From Allochromatium humboldtianum (GTDB lineage Bacteria; Pseudomonadota; Gammaproteobacteria; Chromatiales; Chromatiaceae): a stretch of 64,000 nucleotides of DNA. The stretch lies in the NCBI RefSeq assembly GCF_013385175.1, contig NZ_JABZEO010000005.1, positions 62,001 through 126,000 of the forward strand. The letters run 5' to 3'. The notes under the pieces are model-generated. The model did no database searches, was not told the DNA's origin, and worked only from the letters and a program-made list of their open reading frames with translations. How positions within the stretch are numbered: the first letter of the stretch is position 1; each line of letters begins with the position of its first letter. A program made the position numbers and the translations under genes. Positions 9,401-17,321 of this stretch are shown one piece after another.

Positions 9401-9542
9401 TGACCTGAGTGGTCGAGACGTCGGGAAAGGCGTCGATGGGCGTGAGCTGAACGGCGCGCCAGCCGCCGCCGATGAGCAGCGCCACGACCAGCAGCATCAG
9501 TAGCCGCTGGGTGAGCGCGAACTGGATCAGACGCGCGAGCAT
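6396..9542 (-). CDS. HME-family RND heavy-metal efflux pump (CzcA/CusA type)
   Basis: 1048 aa, full length for the HME branch of RND transporters. TM1 starts at the N-terminus (MLARLIQFALTQRLLMLL), the periplasmic porter domains follow, and TM4 holds the proton-relay motif GGLAIAIGMLVDAAVVVVEN with its Asp and Glu. This motif resembles CusA (GAMVDAAIVMIEN) more than CzcA (DFGxxVD), but the substrate cannot be assigned from it. Later motifs GNNLAVAIANVGGRDL and EGAQRRLRPVLMTA are typical. The pump exports metal to the outside with the adaptor and outer-membrane factor encoded upstream. ATG at 9542 overlaps the adaptor stop (ATGA). Confidence 0.93.
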   Translation of the reverse strand: MLARLIQFALTQRLLMLLVVALLIGGGWRAVQLTPIDAFPDVSTTQVKIIVKAPGMTPEEVAARITSLIEVEMLGLPRQTMLRSIAKYALTDITIDFAEGTDIVWARQQVAERLNSVWGNLPEGVEGGIAPMTTPLGEMFMFSIEGGSLSLAERRDLLDWTIRPALRSVPGVADVNALGGFVTTFEVVPDNARLAARGLSLDQLREAIAANNRNDGAGRLDEGEEVLLVRSAGAIQTLDDLGAIVVGGDTRQPVRVADVAEVRLSALTRYGAVTRNGQGETVQALVLALRGANARALVDGIQAKLDELAPSLPEGVRLDVFYNRGMLVERAVHTVSKALIEATVLVIVLLVLFLGDARAALTVALILPLAALATFILMQQFGLSANLMSLGGLAIAIGMLVDAAVVVVENVVTQLARGGSGRRLPRLHLIYRATREVAVPVSSGILIIIIVFLPLLTLQGLEGKLFVPVALTIVFALASALLLSLTVIPVLSSYLLKAGHGEHEPWLPRMLGRLYAPVLTAALRHSRWVIAAAILMLVVAGYVYTLIGKAFMPTLDEGNLIVQLEKLPSITLAESIAIDQRVQRAILEEVPEVESIVARAGSDELGLDPMGLNQTDSFLVLKPMDEWRVPDKEALVESIRQVLERFPGVGYAFTQPIEMRVSEMLTGVRGDLAVKIFGPDPARLDQLAESVVGVLQGIDGAQDVYTPRNAGAQYLNLVVDRLETGRLGIDADALAGTLRAQVEGITVGTVYLEGKRRPVVIRGPEDLRQSPARFAGLRMAAPEGGSVPLTNLARLERIEGPVALTRERGNNLAVAIANVGGRDLVGFVEEARRAVSEQVELPSGYWLEWGGEFENQQRAAARLALVVPIALGLIFLVLFSTFGSVSQALLVLSNVPFALIGGVFALALTGEYLSVPASVGFIALLGIAVLNGVVMLTYFNQLRALGRPMEVVVVEGAQRRLRPVLMTANIAAFGLVPLLFATGPGSEIQRPLAIVVIGGLLSATLLTLILLPILYRRFGDRRRVKRAAVPPAAEPGAAATQPGAIDHV

Positions 9543-10657
9543 CACTCGCCTCCCAGCCAGGCGGCCTTGAGCGCCACCACGCCGGTGATGGCCACGCGAT
9601 CCTCGGCGCTCAACGCGGCCGCACTCACCACAGCGTCCTGTTCCTCGCGGGCGAGCAGGGTCACGGGCAGCGCCTCGAAGCCGCCGGGACGGGCGACGAA
9701 CACGTAGACCTCCGCACCCTGACGCACCAGGGCCGCCGCCGGCAGCCGCCAGCCTGCCGTCTCGGTCGCCGTTGCGGTCGCCAACTGCACCTCCACGAAC
9801 TGCCCCGGACGCAGTTGGCCGGTCGGATCGTGGATCTCGGCGCGCACCACCACGCCCTGATCGCGCTCGTCGACCCACTGACCGATGGTGATGAGCCGTC
9901 CGGCGAGATCCGGCTGGGCGGTCGGCCACACCCGCGCACCGACCTGGAGACCGGTGACCTGGTCGGCGGGGACATGGATCTCCAGCCACAGCGGATCGAG
10001 ATCGCCGAGACGATAGAGCGCGGTGGCGCTGTCGACCGACTGGCCGGTGCTCACCAACTGCTCCAGGACCACGCCGCCGATCGGAGCACGCACCGGCAGC
10101 ACGCTGGTCAGACGCCGAGTCCGGGTCAGGGTCGCGATGTCATCGGCCGAGAGGCCGGCGAGTTCGAGCAACTGGCGTTTGTGATCGACCAGAGTGGCCT
10201 GTTCGCGGTATTTGGATTCGCTTTCGACCAATCGCCGCTCGGCGATGAGACCCTCACGCTGGAGCGAGCGGTCGCGGTTGCGTTCGCGCTCGGCGAGTTC
10301 GAGCCGGATCAGCGACTCCAGATAGGCGCTCTGAGCTTCGATCAAGGCGGGGCTGCGCAGCTCGGCCAGGATCTGACCGGCGCTGACCACCTCGCCCTCG
10401 GCGACCCGCAGACGTTCGAGCACACCGCTCCAGGGCGCGGCCACCACCCGCAGTTGCGGATTGGGGACGACCACGGCGGCGGGATACCGGCGCGAATGCT
10501 GTTCGGTGGCGGCCTGGGGCGCGGCCCAGTCGATCTTGAACGCGTGTTGCTGTTCGGCGCTCATGGGGATGGTGTCGCCCGCCCGGCCGCCGAGCGGAGC
10601 GAGCAGGAGCAAAAACGCCAGACCGGGCAACGCCCGTTTGGATCGAGTCGTCGGCAT
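9542..10657 (-). CDS. RND efflux periplasmic adaptor (HlyD/CzcB family)
   Basis: 371 aa membrane fusion protein: an N-terminal export signal (LPGLAFLLLLAPLGGRAG), a lipoyl half-motif (VVAAPWSGVLERLRVAEGEVVSAGQILAEL), an alpha-helical hairpin rich in Glu/Arg, the second lipoyl half (LPVRAPIGGVVLEQLVSTGQSV) and beta-barrel/membrane-proximal domains. It links the inner-membrane pump to the TolC-like channel. No Met-rich or His-rich metal-binding N-terminus is present, unlike CusB or CzcB. Start and stop overlap the adjacent genes as ATGA, indicating tight translational coupling. Confidence 0.92.
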   Translation of the reverse strand: MPTTRSKRALPGLAFLLLLAPLGGRAGDTIPMSAEQQHAFKIDWAAPQAATEQHSRRYPAAVVVPNPQLRVVAAPWSGVLERLRVAEGEVVSAGQILAELRSPALIEAQSAYLESLIRLELAERERNRDRSLQREGLIAERRLVESESKYREQATLVDHKRQLLELAGLSADDIATLTRTRRLTSVLPVRAPIGGVVLEQLVSTGQSVDSATALYRLGDLDPLWLEIHVPADQVTGLQVGARVWPTAQPDLAGRLITIGQWVDERDQGVVVRAEIHDPTGQLRPGQFVEVQLATATATETAGWRLPAAALVRQGAEVYVFVARPGGFEALPVTLLAREEQDAVVSAAALSAEDRVAITGVVALKAAWLGGE

Positions 10658-11901
10658 CACTGTGGAATGACTCCCAGGGCTTGATTGAGTCGGGCGCGGG
10701 CGCGGCCCTGTTCGAGACGTCGCAATTCCAGCGCGACATTGGCTTCGCGGGCACTGTCCTCGGCGCGCAGCAGGGTCGTGAGATCGGCCTCGCCGAGTTC
10801 GAAGGCGCGGCGCACCAGGGCGAATGCCTCGCGCGCGGCCTCCTGGCGCCGTTCGGCGATCGCGAGCGATTCGGCGGCGCCGCGCCGACCGAGATGCGCG
10901 GCGATGAGTTCGGCCTCGGCCTGACGCAGTAGACTCTGGCGTTCGCTGGCCTGCTCGGTATAAACCCGTTCGGCGGCGGCGATGCTTGGCGCGGACTGGC
11001 TGGCGAGTCCAAAGGGAATGGAGAGTTCGAGCTGGAGCGCGGTGTTTTGATCGGCGCCGCGTGCGTCCCGTGTGACTGTGGTACCCAGGCTCAGGACGGG
11101 ATGGCCGGTGCGTTCGCTGCGCGCCTGGTCGCGCTGACGGCGCGCGACCCCGACGGCACTGTCGGCCTCGCGCATGAGCGGATGATCGGGCGGGAGCTGG
11201 TCGCTCAGGTCCGGTGGCACGGCCTCATCGCTGTCGTCGGGCAGAGTCGTCTGTCCCGTCAGATGGCGATAGCGCGCGAGCGCCTCGTCGGCCTCCATCC
11301 GCGCTGACTGGTGTTCGGCCTCGCGATCGAGCACGGCCTGATGGGCCACCAGGGCATCGACGCGCGCCAGATCGCCGGCCGCCAGACGCTTGTCGACCGT
11401 CGTCGCCAGGGCGCGTGCATTCGCCAGCGCCTGAGCCGCTTGATCGGCTCGCCCCTGGGTCAGACGCGCGTTCCAGACCGCCTCGCGCACCCGCCCGGCC
11501 ATCTCCCAGCGCAGGAGTCCGGTGAGCGTTTCGGCTTGCTCGCCGAGCGCGGCGGCGACGGCCTGACGCGCTGTGCGCTGCCCCGGCATCCAGAGCGGCA
11601 GCTCGACCATCGCCTCCCACTCGTAGGCGCCATTGTTGGCGGTCGCCTGATCGCTCAGATGTTTCACGCGGAGTCCCGGATCGCTGGCCACCAGGCTTTC
11701 GGCCTGACGGCGCGTGGCCTCGCCTTCGTCGCGAAGCGCACCGACCCGCGCGCGCTGGCCTTCCAGATCGAGCGCCGAGTCGATCGCCTCGCCCAGCGTG
11801 CCGGCGTCCGCCGTGGTCGAGCCCAGGAGCAGGCAGAACAGGATCAGCCGCGCTCGGCGGCGATGATCGGTCTTTGGCGTGTGAGGGAGATGTGAGTCCA
11901 T
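10657..11901 (-). CDS. Outer-membrane efflux protein (TolC/CzcC family)
   Basis: 414 aa with a signal sequence (LILFCLLLGSTTADA) and two tandem outer-membrane efflux repeats: long amphipathic alpha-helices rich in Ala, Arg and Glu, with beta-barrel segments such as YEWEAMVELPLWMPGQRTAR and LQLELSIPFGL. It forms the exit duct of the tripartite pump encoded by the next two genes. First gene of the operon; a two-component-type direct repeat lies just upstream (11924-11939). The mapped -10 would place transcription very close to the ATG, so either the message is nearly leaderless or the promoter lies elsewhere. Confidence 0.9.
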   Translation of the reverse strand: MDSHLPHTPKTDHRRRARLILFCLLLGSTTADAGTLGEAIDSALDLEGQRARVGALRDEGEATRRQAESLVASDPGLRVKHLSDQATANNGAYEWEAMVELPLWMPGQRTARQAVAAALGEQAETLTGLLRWEMAGRVREAVWNARLTQGRADQAAQALANARALATTVDKRLAAGDLARVDALVAHQAVLDREAEHQSARMEADEALARYRHLTGQTTLPDDSDEAVPPDLSDQLPPDHPLMREADSAVGVARRQRDQARSERTGHPVLSLGTTVTRDARGADQNTALQLELSIPFGLASQSAPSIAAAERVYTEQASERQSLLRQAEAELIAAHLGRRGAAESLAIAERRQEAAREAFALVRRAFELGEADLTTLLRAEDSAREANVALELRRLEQGRARARLNQALGVIPQ

Positions 11902-11907
11902 GGCGCC

Positions 11908-11939
11908 ATGCTAGAGCGCCAAACTGAAACCAACCTGAA
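11908..11939 (-). promoter_or_regulatory. Putative response-regulator box and promoter of the efflux operon
   Basis: CTGAA-N6-CTGAA at 11924-11939, read on the minus strand as TTCAG-N6-TTCAG. A possible -10 TAGCAT (11913-11908) follows 10 nt after the second half-site, the layout of PmrA-type activated promoters where the box replaces a -35 element. It lies directly upstream of the TolC-like gene and matches the box upstream of the kinase operon at 14804-14819. Confidence 0.5.
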
Positions 11940-12004
11940 TCCGAGCATCCCGCCTCGAGGCGGCGGACTCGCTCACCCGAGCCGGATCGCTCCAACCCGA
12001 TCGA

Positions 12005-13357
12005 TCAGCGTCCGTCGAGTCCGCGATCCTGGAGCGGCAGCCGGACATCCACGCGCAGCCCGCCGAGTTCACCCTCACGGTCGAAACCCAGGACACCCTG
12101 ATAACCGGCGACGATCTCCTTGACGATCGCCAGTCCCAGACCATGCCCGCCGACTTGTTCATCGAGTCGCACCCCGCGCTCGGTGATGTCGGCGATGGCG
12201 TCCTCCGAGCAGCCCGGACCATCGTCCTCGACCAGCAGGACCAGTGTCCCGGCCTCGACATGGAGCCGGGCGCGCACGCGCTCGCGCGCCCATTTGCAGG
12301 CGTTGTCGAGCAGATTGCCGAGCAGCTCCAGCATATCCTCGCGATCGAGGGCGAGGGGCGCATCGATCACGCACTCCAGATCGATCCGCAGCGACCGCCC
12401 GGAATGGATGCGTTCGAGCAGGCGCTTGAGCACCGGCAGCTCGGCGGCCGGCTCGAAGAACTCACCCACGCCGCCCGCCCCGGCCAGACGCGCGCGCTTG
12501 AGCTGACGCTCGGCGATCCGGCGCAGATGCTCGACCTGATCGAGCAGCCCGGCGCGTGTCTCGGGCGTCAGATGTAACTTCGGATCACTCAGGTACTGGC
12601 GCAGAAGGACCAATGGTCCCTTGAGCGCATGAGACAGATTGCCCGCCGCTGTCCGCGAGCGTTCCAGACGCTGACCGAGCAGGATCAGCAGACGGTTGAG
12701 TTTGCGCACCAACGGCTGCATCTCGCGCGGCACGTCCTCGCTCAGGGTAACGATGCGCCCGCGTTCGAGCTGCTCGATGTCGCGGTAGATGGGCCGCAGG
12801 CCGGCGAAGGCGCGGCGCACGATGAGGCGCTGGATCAGCAGGATCACCATCAACCCCAGCACCGCCATGACGGCGAACAGACGCTCGAAGTGGCGCAGTT
12901 CGGCCGTCAGCAGTGTGATGTCCTCGGCGAAGGCCACGACCAGATCGTGCTCGCCGAAGCGGTAGCCTTCCGCCCAGGCCAGGAGCGGCTGTCCGGCCGG
13001 CCCCGGCAAGGTCCAGTGTCGTGTCTCGCCGGGATGCAGGGTCGGAACCTCGAGATCCGTATCCCATAGCGAGCGCGAACGCAGAGACTCGCCCGTCGCC
13101 GAAGCAATGACGAAGTAATGCCCCGAGTAGGGTTGCTCGTAGACGGGTGTGAGGCGCGGTGATTCCAGGCGCGGTCTTCCCTGTGCGTCGAATCGGAGCG
13201 CGCCGACCAGAGCCTCCGTGTCGTGCTCCAGACGCGCGAGCACGAAGGCGTTGGCGGTGTGATGCAGAGCGATGTGTCCGAGCCACCAGGCGCCGCCGAT
13301 CAGCAGCGCCAGACTGAGCGCCAGTCCCAGGTGGAGTCGGCCTTCCAGCGACGTCAT
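12005..13357 (-). CDS. Two-component sensor histidine kinase (QseC/PhoQ-like)
   Basis: 450 aa. TM1 near residues 9-30, a periplasmic sensor region to about 150, TM2 near 150-175 (LFAVMAVLGLMVILLIQ), a HAMP-like segment, then the phospho-acceptor box GNLSHALKGPLVLL and the ATPase with N box (LGNLLDNACKWA), G1 (VEDDGPGCSED) and G2 (GHGLGLAIVKEI). It overlaps the response regulator upstream by 4 bp. Its operon lies between the metal-efflux operon and two PepSY genes, so metal or envelope stress is the likely signal; this is inferred from context. Confidence 0.92.
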   Translation of the reverse strand: MTSLEGRLHLGLALSLALLIGGAWWLGHIALHHTANAFVLARLEHDTEALVGALRFDAQGRPRLESPRLTPVYEQPYSGHYFVIASATGESLRSRSLWDTDLEVPTLHPGETRHWTLPGPAGQPLLAWAEGYRFGEHDLVVAFAEDITLLTAELRHFERLFAVMAVLGLMVILLIQRLIVRRAFAGLRPIYRDIEQLERGRIVTLSEDVPREMQPLVRKLNRLLILLGQRLERSRTAAGNLSHALKGPLVLLRQYLSDPKLHLTPETRAGLLDQVEHLRRIAERQLKRARLAGAGGVGEFFEPAAELPVLKRLLERIHSGRSLRIDLECVIDAPLALDREDMLELLGNLLDNACKWARERVRARLHVEAGTLVLLVEDDGPGCSEDAIADITERGVRLDEQVGGHGLGLAIVKEIVAGYQGVLGFDREGELGGLRVDVRLPLQDRGLDGR

Positions 13358-14013
13358 CGTTTCAGCAGATAGCCCTGGCCGCGCAGGGTCTGGATGTGGT
13401 CGCGGCCGATCTTCTCGCGCAGGCGCCGCACATAGACTTCGATCAGATTGTCGCCACGCTCGGCCTCCAGCTCGTAGACGTGCTCCAGGAGCTGCGTCTT
13501 CGACAGGATGCGCCCTGGGTTGAGCATCAGATAGCGCAACAGCCGGAACTCGGTTCCGGTCAGTTCGCGAATCTCGCCGTCGGGACGAGTGACCTGCTGT
13601 CGATCCTCGTCGAGCGACAGACCGCCGACGGCGAGCGCCGGGCGCAGATTGCCCGCCGCGCGGCGCGTCAGGGCGTTGAGACGCGCGATCAGCTCCTCGA
13701 CATGGAAGGGCTTGCCCAGATAGTCGTCGGCGCCGGCTTTGAGTCCGTCGACACGCTCATGCCAGGCATCGCGCGCAGTCAGGATCAGGACCGGCACGGC
13801 CAGACCACGGGCGCGCCAGTGCCGCAGAATCTCCAGGCCAGGGCGCTTGGGCAAGCCGAGATCGAGCACGATGACGTCATAGGGTTCCATCTCGCCCAAG
13901 CGCTCGCCGATCACGCCGTCCTGGGCCTGATCGACCGCGAAGCCGGCGGCGTTCAGGGCCGGCAACAGGGCCGCGATCTGTGCGGGATCGTCTTCGACCA
14001 GTAACAAGCGCAT
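13354..14013 (-). CDS. OmpR-family response regulator paired with the adjacent kinase
   Basis: 219 aa. Receiver domain with LLVEDDPAQ, phospho-acceptor Asp in VIVLDLGLPKRPG (about residue 51), Lys in LGKPF (about 101), then a winged helix with the recognition region GDNLIEVYVRRLREKIG. It is closely related to the partial regulator at 1-617, so the two may read similar DNA boxes. The ATG at 14013 is preferred over the GTG one codon upstream. It overlaps the kinase gene by ATGA and follows the PepSY gene by 16 bp. Confidence 0.93.
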   Translation of the reverse strand: MRLLLVEDDPAQIAALLPALNAAGFAVDQAQDGVIGERLGEMEPYDVIVLDLGLPKRPGLEILRHWRARGLAVPVLILTARDAWHERVDGLKAGADDYLGKPFHVEELIARLNALTRRAAGNLRPALAVGGLSLDEDRQQVTRPDGEIRELTGTEFRLLRYLMLNPGRILSKTQLLEHVYELEAERGDNLIEVYVRRLREKIGRDHIQTLRGQGYLLKR

Positions 14014-14029
14014 CACCGATGTCTCCGGC

Positions 14030-14341
14030 TCAGTCGTCGTGTGAGGATTCGATCAGGGCGCCGCCGGCGGCATCGAGTTCGAGTTCATGGATTCGACCGG
14101 CCGGGTCGAGGATGCGAATCTCGTAGACATAGCGCCCGTCCTCCCGATCCAGTTCTGCTTCCAGCAACTGCCCCGGCTGAATCAGTGCGGCCCGTCGCAT
14201 CACCTCGGACATGGACAGGATATGGCCCTCGTCGCACAGGCGTTTGACGCTGTCGTGATCCAGGTGATCGCCCAAGGCTCCGGTGTTGAAGACCATCGAG
14301 CCGATGAGAAAGAGGCGCGATAGATGAGCAACAGGCGTCAT
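14030..14341 (-). CDS. PepSY-domain secreted protein
   Basis: 103 aa: a signal peptide (LFLIGSMVFNTGALG) and one PepSY-like unit, with ILSMSEVMRRAALIQPGQLLEAELDRED and YVYEIRILDPAGRIHELELDAAGG. The end is charged (SSHDD). It is a close paralog of the next gene (14374-14682), which shares the ILSMxxVM and GAxYRYEIKIL blocks, and more distantly of the PepSY gene at 617-943. It lies directly ahead of a response regulator, as does that gene, suggesting that PepSY proteins modulate these two-component systems. Confidence 0.82.
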   Translation of the reverse strand: MTPVAHLSRLFLIGSMVFNTGALGDHLDHDSVKRLCDEGHILSMSEVMRRAALIQPGQLLEAELDREDGRYVYEIRILDPAGRIHELELDAAGGALIESSHDD

Positions 14342-14373
14342 GGTGATGGTCCGGGCCTCGCTGACGAGCGGGT

Positions 14374-14682
14374 TTACTTTGCCTTCCGCTTGATCAGGCC
14401 GCCGGTTGCCGCGTCGAGATAGAGTTTGTGGACGGCTCCGTCGGCGGCCAGAATCTTGATCTCATACCGATAGGCGCCGTCTTCCCGTTCGAGTTCGATC
14501 TCCACGATCTCACCCGGCTGCTCGGCGCGGGCGCCGGCCATCACCTGTTCCATCGACAGGATGGCGCCGCTCTCGCGCCCTTGGCTGATCTCGTCGTGGT
14601 CGAGTCGCTCACTGGCCAGCGGACTCCCCATGGCCAACAGCAGTCCAAGCCCAGTGGCCGTCATCAGGTGTTGTCGTTTCAT
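14374..14682 (-). CDS. PepSY-domain secreted protein, first gene of the kinase operon
   Basis: 102 aa with a signal peptide (LMTATGLGLLLAMGSPLAS), a helix with ILSMEQVMAGARAEQPGEIVEIELERED and strands YRYEIKILAADGAVHKLYLDAATG, ending in the basic IKRKAK, unlike the acidic ends of the other two PepSY proteins in the window. It is followed 32 bp later by its paralog. An OmpR-type direct repeat lies about 120 bp upstream. Confidence 0.82.
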   Translation of the reverse strand: MKRQHLMTATGLGLLLAMGSPLASERLDHDEISQGRESGAILSMEQVMAGARAEQPGEIVEIELEREDGAYRYEIKILAADGAVHKLYLDAATGGLIKRKAK

Positions 14683-15129
14683 CGGTTGGCTCCTCCTTCG
14701 GCTGCCTCGCTCGGCATTGATGGTTCATGCCGATCAAGCCCGGTTCGCCCGCGGACGCATCCGCTCGGCGGCTCGACCAGCGCGGCCAGTTTGAGGGCGC
14801 AAACTGAACTCTGGCTGAACGCGGGACGTCCTCGCTCCCAGTCCGATAAGATGATCGAGGCCATTGCCCCCGAGCGCGGGTTCGGCATCGCGATCCGCAT
14901 ACTCGCGCCGGCCGCGCAACGCGAGGGTATTATGATTGCCAACGGCCGCTCGATCCCAGCGTCCCATCGGATTCGCCAAACAGTGCCGATCGAAGCCACG
15001 GAGTCCGGCGGCCCAAGTGCTCTCATCGGCTTGCCCTTGGTCCGCGACCATCGCCCGTCCTTTTGCCGTGAATCCCGCGGATCGATCATCCAGGGTGGCC
15101 GGCACCATGAACATCAAGGAGTATCCTCG
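14683..15129. promoter_or_regulatory. Intergenic region with a putative response-regulator box
   Basis: A 447-bp gap between divergent genes. CTGAA-N6-CTGAA at 14804-14819 (TTCAG-N6-TTCAG on the minus strand) is the third copy of the shared box and would control the PepSY-PepSY-regulator-kinase operon, suggesting autoregulation. A strong ribosome binding site AAGGAG (15116-15121) lies eight bases before the serine hydrolase ATG. Short open frames here lack family signatures or initiation signals, and I see no other gene. Confidence 0.5.
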
Positions 15130-16386
15130 ATGCGAATCGCCATCCTGATTTTGGTTACAGCCGCGTCCGCGCTCTCGATCACAGGTTTTGCGCGGGCCGA
15201 ATCCGCCTGTCACGCGACCCTGGATCCTCAGGACGACTCCGCTTCGGTCGAGCGGCAGCGCATCGACGCCGCCATGCCGAGCTTGTTGACGCGCTATCAG
15301 GTACCGGGTGCCGCTGTGGCCCTGGTTCGCGACGGCGCGCCCGACTTCAGCCGCGGCTATGGCTGGGCGATTCCGCCGCAGGAAAACGGAACGCCCGGAG
15401 TGGCGGTCGATGCCGCGAGCACCCTGCTCCAGGCCGCTTCGATTTCCAAGCCCGTCGCCGCCCTGACCGTGCTCAGTCTGGTGCACCAGGGGCGCGTCGC
15501 GCTCGATCGACCCATCATGCCCCAAGTGCGGGAAAGCGCCGGTGCCTGGCAGCTCCCCGCCTCCGACTTCGACAGCAACGCCGTGACCGTGGCGCGGGTA
15601 TTGAGCCATACCGCCGGGCTGTCCGTGCCCGGCTACGGCGGCTTCCCGCCGGGAACCCCGGCGCAGTCGCTGCTCGACTCGCTCAAGGCCGCGGCGGACG
15701 CCGACGACACGCCCCTTGAGGTCGTGATGCCGCCCGGTCAGGCGTTTCGCTACTCAGGCGGCGGCTACAGTCTGCTGGAATTGCTGATCCACGACCAGGC
15801 CGGCGAGCCCTTCGCCGACGCCGCGGCCCACCGCATCTTCAATCCGCTCGGCATGACCCGGAGCCATTTTCCCGCCGCCCCCGCCTCATCCCCCCCCTTG
15901 GCCGCCAGCTTCGACGACCAGGGTCGCCCCGCCCCGGCGCGGCATTTCACCGCGCTGGCCGCCGCCGGGCTGCAAACCACAGCGGACGATCTCGCCCGAC
16001 TGCTCGCGGTGCTGATGCCCGGTCCCTGCGGCGAAGAACCCGGTCGCGGCCTGCTGCCGCCGGAGCTGATTCAACGCCTGCTGACCCCGATGCCGCAATC
16101 GGACAATGATCTGGGCCTCGAGGGCTCGCGCTACGGTCTGGGAATGGCGCTGACCCTGCTCGACAGCGGTCGACAACTCGCCTATCACCCCGGCGACAAC
16201 CTGCCCAACTGGCACAACCTCATCGCGGCCATCCCGGAACGCCGCGCCGGGCTCGTGGTGATGACAAATGCCGCCGGCGGACAGGCGCTACGCGACCATC
16301 TGCTGTGCATCTGGCTGGATGCGCTTGGCGAATCCCACCCGGCGCTGAATGCCAGCGACGATTGCGCAACGACAGAAGTCGAATGA
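15130..16386 (+). CDS. Secreted serine hydrolase, beta-lactamase/class C-like family
   Basis: 418 aa, exported (IAILILVTAASALSITGFARA). The serine-lactamase fold motifs are SISK (nucleophile Ser, about residue 105), YSGGGY (Tyr of the YxN motif, with Gly in place of Asn, about 206) and HPG near the C-terminus as the KTG equivalent. Such proteins are usually esterases or DD-peptidases rather than true beta-lactamases. Start chosen by AAGGAG at 15116-15121. It stands alone; the downstream amidase converges. A role in cell-wall turnover is possible but not shown. Confidence 0.87.
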   Translation: MRIAILILVTAASALSITGFARAESACHATLDPQDDSASVERQRIDAAMPSLLTRYQVPGAAVALVRDGAPDFSRGYGWAIPPQENGTPGVAVDAASTLLQAASISKPVAALTVLSLVHQGRVALDRPIMPQVRESAGAWQLPASDFDSNAVTVARVLSHTAGLSVPGYGGFPPGTPAQSLLDSLKAAADADDTPLEVVMPPGQAFRYSGGGYSLLELLIHDQAGEPFADAAAHRIFNPLGMTRSHFPAAPASSPPLAASFDDQGRPAPARHFTALAAAGLQTTADDLARLLAVLMPGPCGEEPGRGLLPPELIQRLLTPMPQSDNDLGLEGSRYGLGMALTLLDSGRQLAYHPGDNLPNWHNLIAAIPERRAGLVVMTNAAGGQALRDHLLCIWLDALGESHPALNASDDCATTEVE

Positions 16387-16446
16387 TGACAGGCGCTGTG
16401 AATGGGGTGAGTTCGATCCGCCGGTCGTACATCACAAGGGTACGGT

Positions 16447-17034
16447 CTATTCCTTCAGCGCCGCGCGGATGCGCTCCCAGGGAAAGGTCGCGCCGGGGTC
16501 GACCTTGCGTTTGAGACGTCGGCCGCCGCACACCAGTTCACTGTCATCCAGTTCGGCATGAGACTTCAGGGCGGCGCCGTCCAACTGATGACGCGCCAGC
16601 AGATCCCGCAAGAGCATGACCAATGCTTCGATCTGCGGTTCAGTGAACGGATCACGGCCGTCGCCGTCATTGACGAGTTCGATGCCGATGGAGTCGGCGT
16701 TGTGGCCTCGGACATGAAAGGCGACCCTGGTTTCCGGCACCATACGCACGACCTCCCCCGTCCGACCGATGATGTAGTGGATGCTGATCCGCTTCCGGTT
16801 GCGTTGGAAATGCCCCACGATCCCTTCCAGGCTGCCTCCGCGAAAACTCCGGGACGGATCGCAATCCGGACCGCCCGTGGCATGAATGACGATCTGGCGA
16901 ACAGGTACCTGCCTGGGGTTCCCATGAATCGGCACGTCGCGCACGACCGGCTCAGCCAGGGGCAGTCCGGTCGAGAGCATGAGAATCAGCATGCCGGCCC
17001 AGTGCGCCGGCTTTGAGCAGCGATCAGCGATCAT
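16447..17034 (-). CDS. N-acetylmuramoyl-L-alanine amidase (AmpD/Amidase_2 family), exported
   Basis: 195 aa. The Amidase_2 fold is seen in QIVIHATGGPDC (first zinc His), ISIHYIIGRTGEVVRMVPE, AFHVRGHNADSIGIELVNDG and SHAEL near the end. It cleaves the lactyl-amide bond of peptidoglycan or muropeptides. A hydrophobic N-terminal segment (GMLILMLSTGLPLA) suggests export, unlike cytosolic AmpD. The ATG at 17034 is preferred because GGAG stands five bases upstream; an ATG at 17091 would give a longer form. It converges with the serine hydrolase. Confidence 0.87.
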   Translation of the reverse strand: MIADRCSKPAHWAGMLILMLSTGLPLAEPVVRDVPIHGNPRQVPVRQIVIHATGGPDCDPSRSFRGGSLEGIVGHFQRNRKRISIHYIIGRTGEVVRMVPETRVAFHVRGHNADSIGIELVNDGDGRDPFTEPQIEALVMLLRDLLARHQLDGAALKSHAELDDSELVCGGRRLKRKVDPGATFPWERIRAALKE

Positions 17035-17178
17035 TGTGTCTCCGCAGCAGTTCAGCCGTCTCACAAAGAGCCTCCTGAAAGGGCGCTTCACTCAGTCTTG
17101 CATCCGTTTCTCAACCTTATTCGAACCAGGTTCCGAGTGCGGACGTTGGGGGTGGAACCGAACCGTCGGTCGAGGCGA

Positions 17179-17194
17179 TGTTCCACGTGGAACA
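17179..17194. other. parS-like centromere site 1
   Basis: Perfect 16-bp palindrome TGTTCCACGTGGAACA, a recognised parS variant bound by chromosomal ParB (Spo0J). It is intergenic, upstream of the ABC transporter operon, and the outermost of seven copies within 5.7 kb. No parAB genes lie in the window. Confidence 0.85.
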
Positions 17195-17321
17195 TCGTTT
17201 ACATCCGAGTGGGCGCCGTTCTCAAAGCGGGTAGGCTTGTGCTCGTCCTATCCCGGCACCACCCTGTAGCTTTCATGGCCCAGCGCCTTCCTCGCCAATC
17301 CACCCCGGTTCTCCAGTCTCC

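Noticed and set aside
7404-9503. A 699-codon open frame on the plus strand opposite the RND pump
   Set aside because: Mirror of a conserved coding sequence in GC-rich DNA; composition is that of a shadow.
14428-15129. N-terminal extension of the serine hydrolase upstream of 15130
   Set aside because: The region lacks conserved sequence, while AAGGAG and a signal peptide fix the start at 15130.
15130-16386. Calling the serine hydrolase a beta-lactamase resistance gene
   Set aside because: It has SxxK and Tyr motifs, but YSG replaces YxN and close resistance-type motifs are missing; the family is mostly esterases and peptidases.
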